Assembly (NCBI GenBank): GCA_022822785.1
Contig: JAJEAL010000096.1
Span: forward strand, 1 to 64,000
Direction of reading: 5' to 3'
DNA: 64,000 bases
DNA from: Candidatus Poribacteria bacterium
GTDB taxonomy: Bacteria; Poribacteria; WGA-4E; PCPOR2b
Shown here: positions 52,562 through 61,974 of the stretch, in pieces
Position numbering within the stretch: the first letter of the stretch is position 1
Layout of the letters: each line of letters starts with the position of its first letter
The notes under the pieces: model-generated
Database searches by the model: none
Told to the model about the DNA's origin: nothing
The model's input: only the letters and a program-made list of their open reading frames with translations
Translations under genes and position numbers: made by a program

Positions 52562-53539
52562 TTAATCGCGTGCAAAGACTAACACATCAACATCCCTATC
52601 GTGATGTTGGATTTGGTTTTTCAACGTCGCTTCGTGGTAGAATCCCGCATTTTGGACCGCTTCGGTCTTGCTCGTTGAGGTAGATTCAACATAACACTGG
52701 ATTTTGGCATCTGGAAAATCAATCGCTTCGAGCAGCACCGACCCTGATTCATAGAAATCCGGATGAATGAAAACATCCAGTACTCCTGTCTCGGGTTGCC
52801 AACGTGTATCCCAAGAGATGGTTGCGAAGCCGACTATTGCGCCGGTCTCGGATTCCAACAGTTTTGCATCGTGGTAGGTATCCCCGTTTTCCAACGATTG
52901 TTTGAACACCAGAAAACCGCCCTCGAAATTCGCGGGTCCGTAGATACCGAATGCGATGCTGCGAAGATAGTCGCCTTCAACGATACCGGTGAGAGCGGTC
53001 ATCTTAGCCCAATCGTGCCATACGACATCTTTCGTGTGAACCGGACGCTCGGCAAAGTAGCCTTTATCGAAGCCTTCAGCTGCGCGATATTTCATGAAAC
53101 CTGATCCGCGGAAAACACTCTCAAAACCGAAGCTGTTGTAGATATGGTAGGGGTGGCTATTGTATCCGGTGCCGAGGTAGAGTGCTTCACCACCTCGCCG
53201 GCGAAAGTCCTCCATTTGGAAGCCCATGACCGCTTTGCAAGCACCCTTACGGCGTTGCGTCGGTGTGGTAAAAACATGACCGAGGATACCGACGTGCTGG
53301 TGTTCAACGATCATGATGTTTGTGATGATTTCGCCATCCACTTTGCCGACATAGAAGCGTGTCTCCAAATCATCGAGCGTTTCAATAACGGAGCGTTCCA
53401 GATGCCACTTGAATCCACCGCCTTTGTGTGCCAAGAACGGTTTAATCTGTTCCGCATGCGGTTCGTCTGGAGCAATGATAACACCGACCTCCATCGTCTC
53501 GCTAGTTCTGAGTTTAACATCTGCAAATTTGTTGTACAT
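52562..53539 (-). CDS. GNAT family acetyltransferase, probably two domains
   Basis: This 325-residue protein has a clear acetyl-CoA motif in the N-terminal half (HVFTTPTQRRKGACKAVMG) and the GFESVFRGSGFM ending. The C-terminal half (GAIVGFATISWDTRW, LDVFIHPDFYESG) looks like a second, degenerate GNAT domain. ATG 53539 has GGGGAGG upstream. The substrate is unknown; neighbours suggest small-molecule metabolism. Confidence 0.8.
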   Translation of the reverse strand: MYNKFADVKLRTSETMEVGVIIAPDEPHAEQIKPFLAHKGGGFKWHLERSVIETLDDLETRFYVGKVDGEIITNIMIVEHQHVGILGHVFTTPTQRRKGACKAVMGFQMEDFRRRGGEALYLGTGYNSHPYHIYNSFGFESVFRGSGFMKYRAAEGFDKGYFAERPVHTKDVVWHDWAKMTALTGIVEGDYLRSIAFGIYGPANFEGGFLVFKQSLENGDTYHDAKLLESETGAIVGFATISWDTRWQPETGVLDVFIHPDFYESGSVLLEAIDFPDAKIQCYVESTSTSKTEAVQNAGFYHEATLKNQIQHHDRDVDVLVFARD

Positions 53540-53596
53540 TTTGCCTCCCCTGATTATATCCAACTTGAAACCCGTTTGACAGGTTCTCCGCGTGGC

Positions 53597-53625
53597 ATTA
53601 TATCACGTCCCCAGATGAAATGCAA
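53597..53625 (-). promoter_or_regulatory. Promoter of the GNAT-alcohol dehydrogenase unit
   Basis: TTGCAT (53625-53620), a 17-bp spacer and TATAAT (53602-53597) with a TG one base before it. A second TATAAT at 53558-53553 is too near the start codon to count. Confidence 0.65.
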
Positions 53626-53663
53626 GTGGACACCGGAGCGTGGAAGCTGAGACTAATTTCGCC

Positions 53664-53692
53664 TTTACACCCTCTCTGCTTCGGCGTATAAT
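53664..53692 (+). promoter_or_regulatory. Promoter of the PhyH gene at 53771
   Basis: TTTACA (53664-53669), a 17-bp spacer and TATAAT (53687-53692) match 11 of 12 positions. It is divergent from the GNAT promoter 40 bp away. Confidence 0.75.
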
Positions 53693-53770
53693 GTTGCCCT
53701 AAAGCTTTGGAACTTTCCCCGTTGCGATCAGATATGAAGTTATATTTTTGCCGATTGAGAGGACCAACGA

Positions 53771-54664
53771 ATGACACTGACAAAGGAACAGCTTGAGCAT
53801 TTCAGGGAAGAAGGGTATGTGGTGCTTGAGGAGGCACTACAGGCGGTCGATTTCGAGCCGGTAATCCAAGATTACGAGGCGGTTATAGACCGGCTCGCCA
53901 AGGATTTGTACACTAAAGGTCGAATTAGTCAACTATACGCAGACGAGTCGTTTGAAACACGTCTTGCTCGGATATGTGACGAAGATGAGGCAACCTATTT
54001 TGAGTCGGACACCTTTCTGGATGTGGGGCATATCCGAGGGGAAGGGACGTTCCATTTTATGCGGAACAGACGGCTGCTGGATCTGATAGAGGGGCTTATC
54101 GGTCCAGAGATCTGCTGTAGTCCGATGACGCATATACGGGCGAAGCTCCCTTCGGACCTAGAGCGGGGGCGAAACTCGAATGTGGTCTTCTGGCACCAGG
54201 ATGCGATATTCTTCCATGAGGAAGCGGACGCAACCTTTGTTCTGACCGTCTGGATCCCTTTGTGCGATACCACCGAGGAGAACGGCTGTCTGCGGGTGAT
54301 GCCCCGGATACACAAGCATCGTATGGTATATTGGGGAGATAGCCTGCCGGATGAAGACTGGGTTTCGGTGCCGATGAAAAAGGGAGATGTCATCTTTATT
54401 CACAAGCTCACCCCCCATTCGTCAGGTACGAATAACACGGATGCCATCCGGTGGAGCATGGATATACGCTACCAGAAAAGAGGAACGCCTACAGGGCGTG
54501 CCTTTTGGCCCAGCTTTGACGCTCGTAGCAGGTTGTCTCCGGAGTCCGAAACCGAGTACGAGGAGTGGCGGGAGGCTTGGGTTGCCGCACTCGAAAAATA
54601 TCCGACAAAGGTGCCACGTAAGAACCGACCGGAGGGACCAACCCCGTACCGAGCGGATATGTAA
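53771..54664 (+). CDS. Phytanoyl-CoA dioxygenase (PhyH) family protein
   Basis: This 297-residue Fe(II)/2-oxoglutarate oxygenase opens with LTKEQLEHFREEGYVVLEEAL. The iron ligands are His142 and Asp144 (WHQDAIFF) and His216 (LTPHSSGTN), with Arg227 for 2-oxoglutarate. GAGAGG precedes the ATG. It is distinct from the PhyH protein at 17689 and lies upstream of an unrecognised large protein on the same strand. The substrate is not known. Confidence 0.9.
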   Translation: MTLTKEQLEHFREEGYVVLEEALQAVDFEPVIQDYEAVIDRLAKDLYTKGRISQLYADESFETRLARICDEDEATYFESDTFLDVGHIRGEGTFHFMRNRRLLDLIEGLIGPEICCSPMTHIRAKLPSDLERGRNSNVVFWHQDAIFFHEEADATFVLTVWIPLCDTTEENGCLRVMPRIHKHRMVYWGDSLPDEDWVSVPMKKGDVIFIHKLTPHSSGTNNTDAIRWSMDIRYQKRGTPTGRAFWPSFDARSRLSPESETEYEEWREAWVAALEKYPTKVPRKNRPEGPTPYRADM

Positions 54665-54692
54665 ACCTAAATTGCTAGTTGTCAAACCCGCT

Positions 54693-54718
54693 CGGCTTGG
54701 ATAGACATATCCAAGCCG
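54693..54718. terminator. Strong hairpin between PhyH and the next gene
   Basis: CGGCTTGGATA and TATCCAAGCCG form a perfect 11-bp stem with loop GACA, 29 bp after the PhyH stop. No U tract follows, so it may be a terminator, an RNA-stability element or a processing site. Confidence 0.5.
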
Positions 54719-54798
54719 CTTTGGACTCTCGGAACGGAACCGAGCCGGTGAGAGTAATAAAGTCTTCGGGGTACATACACAGGGAGAACGCATTTCTA

Positions 54799-56733
54799 AT
54801 GATCCGCATATCTGCTAACGTACCGATTACGGGGCCGCCCTCTTGGGCGGTCTGGGAGCGGCAACTGTTCGACACGATGAACCAGTCTGTCCACCCCTTC
54901 CTCGACCACTTCACGCGAGAAAATGGAGAGTTTATCTGGAAAGATGAGTGGGGCGGCGGCAGTCCCGACGACTATTATGAGCCTTTCTTCAATTGGCCCC
55001 TCATCTACCTGATGGGCGGGGGTGACCACCTACTCACCTTGGCAGGCCGCCAATGGGAGGCGGTCACTAAGCAGTTGACGCGCCTCGGCACGGTCTACAA
55101 AGAGTATGGCATCCGCGAAGATCAGATGCACCAGTCCGAAAGCGACATCCTCTTTTTCCATCTCTGCCTCGCACAACCGAATGGACACAAGCGTCGTGAG
55201 CGTGCCCAGCGTTTTGCGGGATTCTACCTTAACGAAGATCCCAATGCCATTAACTACGACCCTGACCACAAAATTGTCCTCTCTGGACTAAACGGCAGCA
55301 AGGGACCTTACTACGCACCGATGTCAGAGCGGGAAGCAGCTAACTATGCCCCCCTTGGTGGCAGCATGGAGCGGTACAGTCTGCCATTTTTCGATCTGCC
55401 CGGTATCTCTACCGTGCAGGATTTGGCGGATCCAGATAACGCCCGCGCCATGGGACAGGCGCTATTCGATCGTTGGAGAAAGGGGGATACGCCGACCAAC
55501 CTGTCTATAACGTCGTTGGTTACAAATGCCTTTCTCCTGACCGGTGAGGAGAAGTACCGCGATTGGGTGGTGGAGTACACCGACGCTTGGGTCGAGCGAG
55601 CGCGCCAGAACAACGGACTCCTGCCAGATAACGTGGGGCACTCCGGGACGGTGGGCGAATACTGTAACGGCAAGTGGTACGGGGGGCGTTACGGTTGGAC
55701 GTTTCCGCACGGTTTCTTAACCCTTCAGAAAGCGACGCTTGATGCTGCAGCCAACGCCTATCTACTTACCCGTGACGACGCGTATCTCGAACTGCCACGA
55801 CAGCAGATGAATCGTATTCTAGAGCGTGGTGAGGTGAAAGACATCCGCGATTTCGATATGAGCGTCAGTGAACGGTGGGATAGTCAGTTTGCCTCGATGG
55901 GTGAGCAGCATGAAACCTTCTTGGTCCCTTACCGATACGGAGACGCTGGCTGGTTCGATTGGCAGCCGATCTCGCCTGTGTATCTGGTAACACTGTGGAA
56001 CCTTTCGATGGCAGACGAAGACTGGGAGAGTATAGAGCGTGTTCGAAGGGCGGAGGCTTTCGACTGGGACGCGGTCTTCGCCTTCCACAACAAGGAGGAT
56101 TCCGGACATGAGCAGCCGTGGGTCCGGTACTTGGCAGGACAGAACCCGAACTATCCGGAACAGATCCTTCACGCGAGCCACCAGATAGTGTGCCGTCGCC
56201 TTGCGCTGCTTCGAGAAGATGAAGCAGTGGGAACACATCACCACGTCCACCACTGGCAGTGGGGCAACCCAGTTTCGTCGGAGGCGTTGATCCAATTAAC
56301 GCTCGGTGCACCCCAGCCAATTTACAATGGTGGATTGCTCCACTGTCGCCTGCGCTACTTCGATGTTCACCGCCGTCGCCCCGGTCTGCCCGAAGATGTG
56401 GGGGCGTTGGTTGAGAAATTGGAAACGGCGCGCACTGTTGTGCGTCTAGTCAATCTCAATCCCAACGAAGCAAGGGAACTGATTATTCAGGCAGGCGGCT
56501 TCGGTGAACACCAATTCGGCATGGCGGAATACATCGTACGTACGAGCGAATGGCCCGGGGAGCTAGGCGGATATGCCGGCAGCTACGCCCCTCCACCGCT
56601 GACGACCGACGGGCGAACTGCCACCGTGAACAGCAAACATCTGCGCCTCACGCTCCCACCGGCTACTGAGATTACACTCGATTTGACCACTGAGCGTTAT
56701 GTGAACGAGCCATCTTATGCCGAACCGTGGTAG
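54799..56733 (+). CDS. Large protein of unknown function, probably alpha/alpha-barrel fold
   Basis: This 644-residue protein begins at ATG 54799 with AGGGAGA 11 nt upstream; the frame is open to TTG 54679. No signal peptide is obvious. Aromatic- and acid-rich helical repeats such as FNWPLIYLMGGGDHLL, NVGHSGTVGEYCNGKWYGGRYGW and AYLLTRDDAYLEL recall the six-hairpin toroids of glycosidases and lyases. The C-terminal part is beta-rich (VRLVNLNPNEARELIIQAGGFG). I cannot name a family. The PhyH gene upstream suggests a joint pathway. Confidence 0.75.
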   Translation: MIRISANVPITGPPSWAVWERQLFDTMNQSVHPFLDHFTRENGEFIWKDEWGGGSPDDYYEPFFNWPLIYLMGGGDHLLTLAGRQWEAVTKQLTRLGTVYKEYGIREDQMHQSESDILFFHLCLAQPNGHKRRERAQRFAGFYLNEDPNAINYDPDHKIVLSGLNGSKGPYYAPMSEREAANYAPLGGSMERYSLPFFDLPGISTVQDLADPDNARAMGQALFDRWRKGDTPTNLSITSLVTNAFLLTGEEKYRDWVVEYTDAWVERARQNNGLLPDNVGHSGTVGEYCNGKWYGGRYGWTFPHGFLTLQKATLDAAANAYLLTRDDAYLELPRQQMNRILERGEVKDIRDFDMSVSERWDSQFASMGEQHETFLVPYRYGDAGWFDWQPISPVYLVTLWNLSMADEDWESIERVRRAEAFDWDAVFAFHNKEDSGHEQPWVRYLAGQNPNYPEQILHASHQIVCRRLALLREDEAVGTHHHVHHWQWGNPVSSEALIQLTLGAPQPIYNGGLLHCRLRYFDVHRRRPGLPEDVGALVEKLETARTVVRLVNLNPNEARELIIQAGGFGEHQFGMAEYIVRTSEWPGELGGYAGSYAPPPLTTDGRTATVNSKHLRLTLPPATEITLDLTTERYVNEPSYAEPW

Positions 56734-56783
56734 GGATTGCAGGGCATGAGCGTGAGAGGCTGAGAGGGAGTCTTCCTGTTTTT

Positions 56784-57617
56784 CTAGGCTTTTCTGAGAC
56801 GCGCGTTAACCTGATCCAGTGTTGGGATGGCTGTCGTTCCGTGTCCTTCGACGGCGAATGACGCTGTGCAGTGCGCGAAGTTCAACGCTGCTTGCGGTGA
56901 ATGGGTCTCGTGATATTTTATTAGGAATGCTGCAGCGAACACATCCCCCGCGCCTGTTGGATCAACTTCATGTGCAGGATAGGCGGCAGATTCTATCACA
57001 CGACCGTTTTCGTACAGCGTTGCACCGTGTCTGCCTTTCGTTAGTACCACTATCCGTGTCCATTTAATATATTGTTTGAGATCTTCGGGAGAGGCAGCGA
57101 TGTCCTCTTCACTTAAAATCAATATGTCTGCGTGGGGTAGGATAGCTTCGGCGGTATGCCACCGTTTAGGGTGGACCCGCCGATTTTCATCCCACCCGCG
57201 CATCCATCCTTGCGGTGTGACCCCGATTAACGCACGGCCAAAAGATTGGGTTATTGGAGACTCCACCTCCCCGGTAAGTGGACAGAGATAGGCGATGTCC
57301 GCGCTTTTCCACTGAGGTGGAATGTGGTGTCCACCCAATTCGCCACCGACTCCCAAGATGAACTGCTGACGCTTGCCATCTAAGCCGTATCGATTATCGA
57401 AAATTGTGGTTTCGAGTGAGTCGTGGTAGGTGACATCGATACCAGCTAGAATCGGTTGTTGCCGATCGAAGTCCGGGCCGACAGCGGTGACCGCACAGGC
57501 ACGGCAGCCGAGGTTACGCGCTGTGATCGTCGAGTAAGCGGCACCCCCACCTAGCACGTATCCATCTGGTGCCACATCATTACAGAAGTGACCGATGGCT
57601 AAAAAGAGCGGTGACAT
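56784..57617 (-). CDS. PfkB family carbohydrate kinase
   Basis: This 277-residue kinase has the GGGAAYST motif near the start and the C-terminal signature DPTGAGDVFAAAF with the catalytic Asp and anion hole. The usual sugar-binding lid is short. The substrate may be a sugar or nucleoside. Its start is 8 nt after the stop of the arsenate-reductase gene, so the two form an operon; no functional link is evident. Confidence 0.9.
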   Translation of the reverse strand: MSPLFLAIGHFCNDVAPDGYVLGGGAAYSTITARNLGCRACAVTAVGPDFDRQQPILAGIDVTYHDSLETTIFDNRYGLDGKRQQFILGVGGELGGHHIPPQWKSADIAYLCPLTGEVESPITQSFGRALIGVTPQGWMRGWDENRRVHPKRWHTAEAILPHADILILSEEDIAASPEDLKQYIKWTRIVVLTKGRHGATLYENGRVIESAAYPAHEVDPTGAGDVFAAAFLIKYHETHSPQAALNFAHCTASFAVEGHGTTAIPTLDQVNARLRKA

Positions 57618-57625
57618 TGTTTTGT

Positions 57626-58075
57626 TTATTTGTTCCGATGCGAATGTGTGGGCGAGTCGAGCGTCTTTAACCAGTGCTGGATGCGCTGCTGAATCTCATC
57701 ACGGACGCGACAAAAAACGGCGAACCGCTCCGGCTCGCTCCCTGCTGCCCCCGCTGGATCATCAAAACCCCAATGATGGCTCTCGCCGGTGCCGGGAAAA
57801 ACCGGGCAACTTTCTTTGGCATGGTCGCAGACGGTGATCAGATGATGGAAGTTTTGGTCAAGGTATTTATCGAGCGAATCGGAAGTATGGGTTGAAATAT
57901 CGACTCCGATACTGTTCATCGCTTTGATTGCCAACGGATTAACAAACGATGGCTTCACCCCTGCGCTATACACCTCGAAGCAATCGCCAGCCATATCCCT
58001 CAAAAAACCCTCTGCCATTTGACTCCGACATGAGTTTCCTGTACAAAGAAATAACACTTTTTGCTTCTCGACCAT
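57626..58075 (-). CDS. arsC: Arsenate reductase, thioredoxin-coupled (LMW-phosphatase fold)
   Basis: This 149-residue enzyme has the P-loop CTGNSCRS with Cys11 and Arg17, and the redox pair Cys83 and Cys90 in VCDHAKESC. These match Cys10, Cys82 and Cys89 of the Bacillus/Staphylococcus type. It reduces arsenate to arsenite with thioredoxin. No arsenite exporter or ArsR gene is adjacent. Confidence 0.92.
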   Translation of the reverse strand: MVEKQKVLFLCTGNSCRSQMAEGFLRDMAGDCFEVYSAGVKPSFVNPLAIKAMNSIGVDISTHTSDSLDKYLDQNFHHLITVCDHAKESCPVFPGTGESHHWGFDDPAGAAGSEPERFAVFCRVRDEIQQRIQHWLKTLDSPTHSHRNK

Positions 58076-58120
58076 GTTTTCCCCTATTGCTTAGTAGATT
58101 ACTTTTGGAGCTGTTTTCAC

Positions 58121-58148
58121 ATTATACGCATTCACAAACCCATGTCAA
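58121..58148 (-). promoter_or_regulatory. Consensus promoter of the arsC-pfkB operon
   Basis: TTGACA (58148-58143), a 16-bp spacer and TATAAT (58126-58121) are both perfect hexamers. The predicted leader is about 40 nt. Confidence 0.85.
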
Positions 58149-58234
58149 CATAAATCCTGCGTGTTCATTTCTAACGCAGATTATTGCACATGCAAACCAC
58201 TTGTCTAATGGTACGCATAACCTCAATATTTTTG

Positions 58235-58264
58235 TTGACTATAATATAGAAATATTAGTAGAAT
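58235..58264 (+). promoter_or_regulatory. Candidate promoter of the enolase-superfamily genes
   Basis: TTGACT (58235-58240), an 18-bp spacer and TAGAAT (58259-58264) lie about 180 nt before the start at 58445. The rest of the gap 58149-58444 is AT-rich without a gene. Confidence 0.45.
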
Positions 58265-58444
58265 ATCTGACGGTATTTTTAACCGATAGGCAGTGAGAGT
58301 TGAAATCCAATCAACCCCAAATCGGGGGTAATCCGCATCCGGTCATAGGCAAAGCCAAAATGGCTCAATCTTATCGTGTCACCTGTCAGGTTTGGTCGGA
58401 TTCCTTCGCTGCGGTAGGAATAACAAACACGTGGAATACAAATA

Positions 58445-59626
58445 ATGAAAATCACAGAAATATCCGTTACACCGGTTCCTTCGTATTACCCAAAGGAGCT
58501 AGGCAAAAATGCATTCTCCGATAACATTGGTTTGCAACGGTTGGAATGGATCGTGCGCGCCCGAACGGATGGCGGTGTAGAAGGCGTGACGAGCGCGAAC
58601 CGAGCGATGGGGCGGGGACGGGTAGAAGACCTGATCACGCTGCTAAAAACGACACTGTTGGGCAGAGAGGTGGACTCGCTGCTGCAGGTACAAAACGGGG
58701 TTGTTACGGGCCCCGGCGCAGACGTAGCACGCACCTTCCGCAGTACTAGGTGGATGGATGCCCTCGCCTTCGATCTCTACGGTAAAGCCCACAACGTTTC
58801 AGCAATCAGTCTGCTTGGAGGAAAAGTGCGCGACACAGTGCCAGCTTATGATACGACGCTCTATTTCCAAGATTTCCTTGTCCCTGAGAAAGGCGCGAAG
58901 CAGGTCGCTGAAGAGGCTGCCGAGGCGAAGGCTGCCGGGTATCGGGCACTCAAGATAAAAACCGGGCGTGGTGGTCGCTGGATGATGCCGGAAGCCGGTA
59001 TGCGGCGGGACGTCGATGTAGTTTTAGGCGTTCGGGAAGCGGTCGGGGAAGATTTCCATATCTACGTTGATGCCAACTTCGGTTATGATGACCGACTCGA
59101 CCTGCTCGAAGATTTCATTCGGGAGACGATCCCCGCAAACATCTACTGGCTGGAGGAGATGATAACGCACGACGTGGCTGGCTACCGTGCCATGCGAGAA
59201 ATGCAGGCAAAACACGGTTCCAAAGCGCTGCTTGTGTGTGGCGAAACAGACCGTGACCCCATCAGCGAGACCTTCCGTCATCTCATTGAGGACGGCTTAA
59301 TTGACGGCTACCAGCCGGACATTGTGGGTGCCGGTTACCTCCGTTGGATAGAGATTGAGGGGGCGTTGCGCGGAACAGAAGTGCGCTCAATTCCACACAA
59401 TTTTGGTAACGGCACCTTCGGTACTTTTGCGACGCTAGCGTTTGGTGCAGCATCCAGGACCTTTGTGTCACTAGAGGACGAGCGCAATCTCCCCCACATC
59501 TTTGGCCCCTTCCCTCCTTTCAGGGACGGAGCATATCAGGTGGAGGAATGCCCCGGACTCGGTGTTTCTATCGACGAAGACCTGTTCCAAGCAAAGTATG
59601 CTTTACACGAATGGCAGGTAGAGTGA
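58445..59626 (+). CDS. Enolase superfamily enzyme (mandelate racemase/muconate lactonizing type)
   Basis: This 393-residue enzyme has the superfamily active site: Lys170 and Lys172 (KIKTGRG), metal ligands Asp209 (VDANFG), Glu237 or Glu238 (LEEM) and Glu267 (CGETD), then Asp292 and His318 (IPHNFG). The KxK and His set fits acid-sugar dehydratases or racemases. The substrate cannot be read. The next gene is a distant paralogue only 32 nt on, so the two are probably cotranscribed. Confidence 0.9.
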   Translation: MKITEISVTPVPSYYPKELGKNAFSDNIGLQRLEWIVRARTDGGVEGVTSANRAMGRGRVEDLITLLKTTLLGREVDSLLQVQNGVVTGPGADVARTFRSTRWMDALAFDLYGKAHNVSAISLLGGKVRDTVPAYDTTLYFQDFLVPEKGAKQVAEEAAEAKAAGYRALKIKTGRGGRWMMPEAGMRRDVDVVLGVREAVGEDFHIYVDANFGYDDRLDLLEDFIRETIPANIYWLEEMITHDVAGYRAMREMQAKHGSKALLVCGETDRDPISETFRHLIEDGLIDGYQPDIVGAGYLRWIEIEGALRGTEVRSIPHNFGNGTFGTFATLAFGAASRTFVSLEDERNLPHIFGPFPPFRDGAYQVEECPGLGVSIDEDLFQAKYALHEWQVE

Positions 59627-59658
59627 GGTTTTCAGTCCTGCCTAACCTGAAAGAAATT

Positions 59659-60870
59659 ATGTTAGAAAAACATATCATTAAAGATATTCGGATAACACCG
59701 GTCGAAACGTACTTCGGTGCTCCCGGTACTGGCAGAATTGTTGGTCGTAACTCGAAGAGTCAAAATTATGGCTACAATCAGCGTGAATGGTTGGTCCAAG
59801 TAACCACTGACAGTGGGCTCACCGGTGTAACCAACGCGCGGCCTGCGATGAACCGGAGCAAGTTGACAACGCTCTACGCTACGCTCCAGTTGCTGCTAGA
59901 TCGGGACGTGTTCGAGTTTTATCGTGTGAGTGAAGGGCGCGTTACAGGGGTGAACCCGCGCTGGGAGGAGTTGCTGCGAGAGAACGGGTTCATCGACTTC
60001 GTCATTTTTGACCTGATGGGGCGAGCGTTAGAGGTTCCTGTGCATCGTCTATTGGGTGACCAGGTTCGTGATTGGGTTGAGGGTTACGATTCCAGTCTTT
60101 ACTTCCAAGACTTAGTGCACCCGGAAGCGGGTGCCGATGCCGTAGCTCGTGAAGCGAAGGACGCTGTCGCTAACGGGTGGCGGGCAATGAAACTGAAACT
60201 CGGGCGGCCGGGGCGGTGGTTTGAGCCGAATGCCGGCGTAGCGCGTGACATTGAAGTGGTACACGCCGTGCGGGAAGCAGTTGGTCCAGAGATTAAAATC
60301 CTAGTTGATGCAAACAACGGTTACGATGGCAAATTGCCGCTGTTGGAAACCTTTGTGCGTGAAACAGGTCCAGCTAAGACGTTCTGGATGGAAGAGATGG
60401 TCACTGAGAACGTTGCAGACTACCGAAAACTCAAGGAGTGGCGCGACCGGTGGTCACCAGAGACGATGCTCGTCGATGGCGAAGGACATCGCGGTCGAAA
60501 CACCATTTACTGGCAGCTAATGGAGGAAGGGCTGCTAGATGGTATTCAACCGGATATGTTAGATATGGGTTTCTGGCCATTCCACACGCTCTCCCGTGAC
60601 ATCGAAGATTCTGGCTATGCCACCATGATCTGTCCGCACAACTACAATGCTGCAGCGATCGGTCTGCGCGGTGATATCCAGTTTGGTGCGGTGACAGAGC
60701 GATTCGTCATTGCTGAAGATTCTACTCTACATTTTGATCTGTACACTATGCAGGGATACGAGTTTGAAAATGGCTGTTACCAAGTGCCCGCCGCACCGGG
60801 ATTAGGAATAGAAATCGATCAGGAACGCTACGACCGGGTTTACCGCCAGCATGAAACTGTTGTAAGGTAG
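59659..60870 (+). CDS. Enolase superfamily enzyme, paralogue
   Basis: This 403-residue enzyme has Lys178 and Lys180 (MKLKLGRPG), Asp217 (VDANNGYD), Glu245 or Glu246 (MEEM), Glu275 (DGEGH), Asp299 and His327 (CPHNYN). ATG 59659 is chosen because an earlier ATG (59548) would overlap the upstream gene by 79 nt and has no family homology. It shares the VRDWVEGYDSSLYFQD strand with its neighbour (VRDTVPAYDTTLYFQD). Tandem duplication followed by divergence is likely. Confidence 0.9.
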   Translation: MLEKHIIKDIRITPVETYFGAPGTGRIVGRNSKSQNYGYNQREWLVQVTTDSGLTGVTNARPAMNRSKLTTLYATLQLLLDRDVFEFYRVSEGRVTGVNPRWEELLRENGFIDFVIFDLMGRALEVPVHRLLGDQVRDWVEGYDSSLYFQDLVHPEAGADAVAREAKDAVANGWRAMKLKLGRPGRWFEPNAGVARDIEVVHAVREAVGPEIKILVDANNGYDGKLPLLETFVRETGPAKTFWMEEMVTENVADYRKLKEWRDRWSPETMLVDGEGHRGRNTIYWQLMEEGLLDGIQPDMLDMGFWPFHTLSRDIEDSGYATMICPHNYNAAAIGLRGDIQFGAVTERFVIAEDSTLHFDLYTMQGYEFENGCYQVPAAPGLGIEIDQERYDRVYRQHETVVR

Positions 60871-60889
60871 ACAGCCGCTGTCGGTCTGA

Positions 60890-61849
60890 TTATGGAACCT
60901 GTGCGCCTTGCGTTTCTACATAGACAGCGTAAAGAGATTGGCTGCCAGTCATAAACAGTCGGTTCCGCTTAACGCCACCGAAGCAAACGTTGGAGCAGAC
61001 CTCTGGGAGATGGATCTTACCGATGAGATCGCCATCGGGGGCGAAGATATGCACACCATCGAACCCCTCGCCGACCCAGCCGGCGCTTGACCAGAGATTG
61101 CCATCAATATCACAGCGGATACCGTCCGCGAACCCAGATCCCATGTCGCAAAACGGCTTGCCATTTGCCAAGCGGGCGTTGTCTACGACATCATAGACGT
61201 AGACATGGCTGGGATGATCGGGAGCGTGTGAAATGCCGGTGTCAGAGATGTAGAGTCTGGAAAAGTCGGGTGAGAAGCACAGACCGTTCGGTTTGTCCAG
61301 TTCATCTGTAACGACTGTTGCCGCGCCGGTATTCGGGTTGAGTCGATACACATTGGTCGGTAACTCGAACTCAGCGCGATGCCCTTCATAGTTCATGAGG
61401 ATGCCGTATCCGGGGTCGGTGAACCAGACATGCCCGTCCGGGTGAACAACCACATCATTCGGGGCGTTCAACCGCCCTCCCTCAAAGCTGTCCATCAACA
61501 CCGTGACGTTCCCATCATACTCGGTGCGGGTCACTCGGCGTGAACTGTGCTCACAGGTGATAAGTCGGCCCTGTTTATCGCGGGTATTGCCGTTGCTGTT
61601 GTTGGAAGGGCTACGGAAAACGCTGACTTCCCCCGTTTCTTCGCTCCAACGCATTATCCGGTTGTTCGGGATATCACTGAAAAGCAGATAACGACCGTCC
61701 CCAAACCAAACCGGGCCCTCCGCCCATCGTGCCCCTGTCCACAGCCGTTCCACCGCTGAGTTGCCTATTTTGTATTGGGAGAAACGTGGATCAATTACCT
61801 CAATGGAGGGGTCTGGATACCTGACAATATCTTGATTCCAATCTCTCAT
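60890..61849 (-). CDS. SMP-30/gluconolactonase family protein
   Basis: This 319-residue six-bladed propeller has the family motifs AEGPVWFGDGRYLLFSDIP, the central NAPNDVVVHPDGHVWFTDPGYG and PNGLCFSPDFSRLYISDT, which contribute Glu, Asn and Asp metal ligands. Members hydrolyse sugar lactones. It is convergent with the two enolase-superfamily genes, so the three may serve one sugar-acid pathway: lactone opening, then dehydration. Confidence 0.9.
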   Translation of the reverse strand: MRDWNQDIVRYPDPSIEVIDPRFSQYKIGNSAVERLWTGARWAEGPVWFGDGRYLLFSDIPNNRIMRWSEETGEVSVFRSPSNNSNGNTRDKQGRLITCEHSSRRVTRTEYDGNVTVLMDSFEGGRLNAPNDVVVHPDGHVWFTDPGYGILMNYEGHRAEFELPTNVYRLNPNTGAATVVTDELDKPNGLCFSPDFSRLYISDTGISHAPDHPSHVYVYDVVDNARLANGKPFCDMGSGFADGIRCDIDGNLWSSAGWVGEGFDGVHIFAPDGDLIGKIHLPEVCSNVCFGGVKRNRLFMTGSQSLYAVYVETQGAQVP

Positions 61850-61922
61850 AGGTCCTGTTTTCCTCTGTTAAACTTGATCTGTGTTGGTTGCCTACAGTTT
61901 CACAATAGCGTTCCAAAATACA

Positions 61923-61951
61923 ATTCTAAACCAACTTACAGGTAAAATCAA
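61923..61951 (-). promoter_or_regulatory. Promoter of the SMP-30 gene
   Basis: TTGATT (61951-61946), a 17-bp spacer and TAGAAT (61928-61923) match 9 of 12 positions, about 70 nt before ATG 61849. Confidence 0.55.
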
Positions 61952-61974
61952 GGATTTCTACAGAGTAAACAGAC

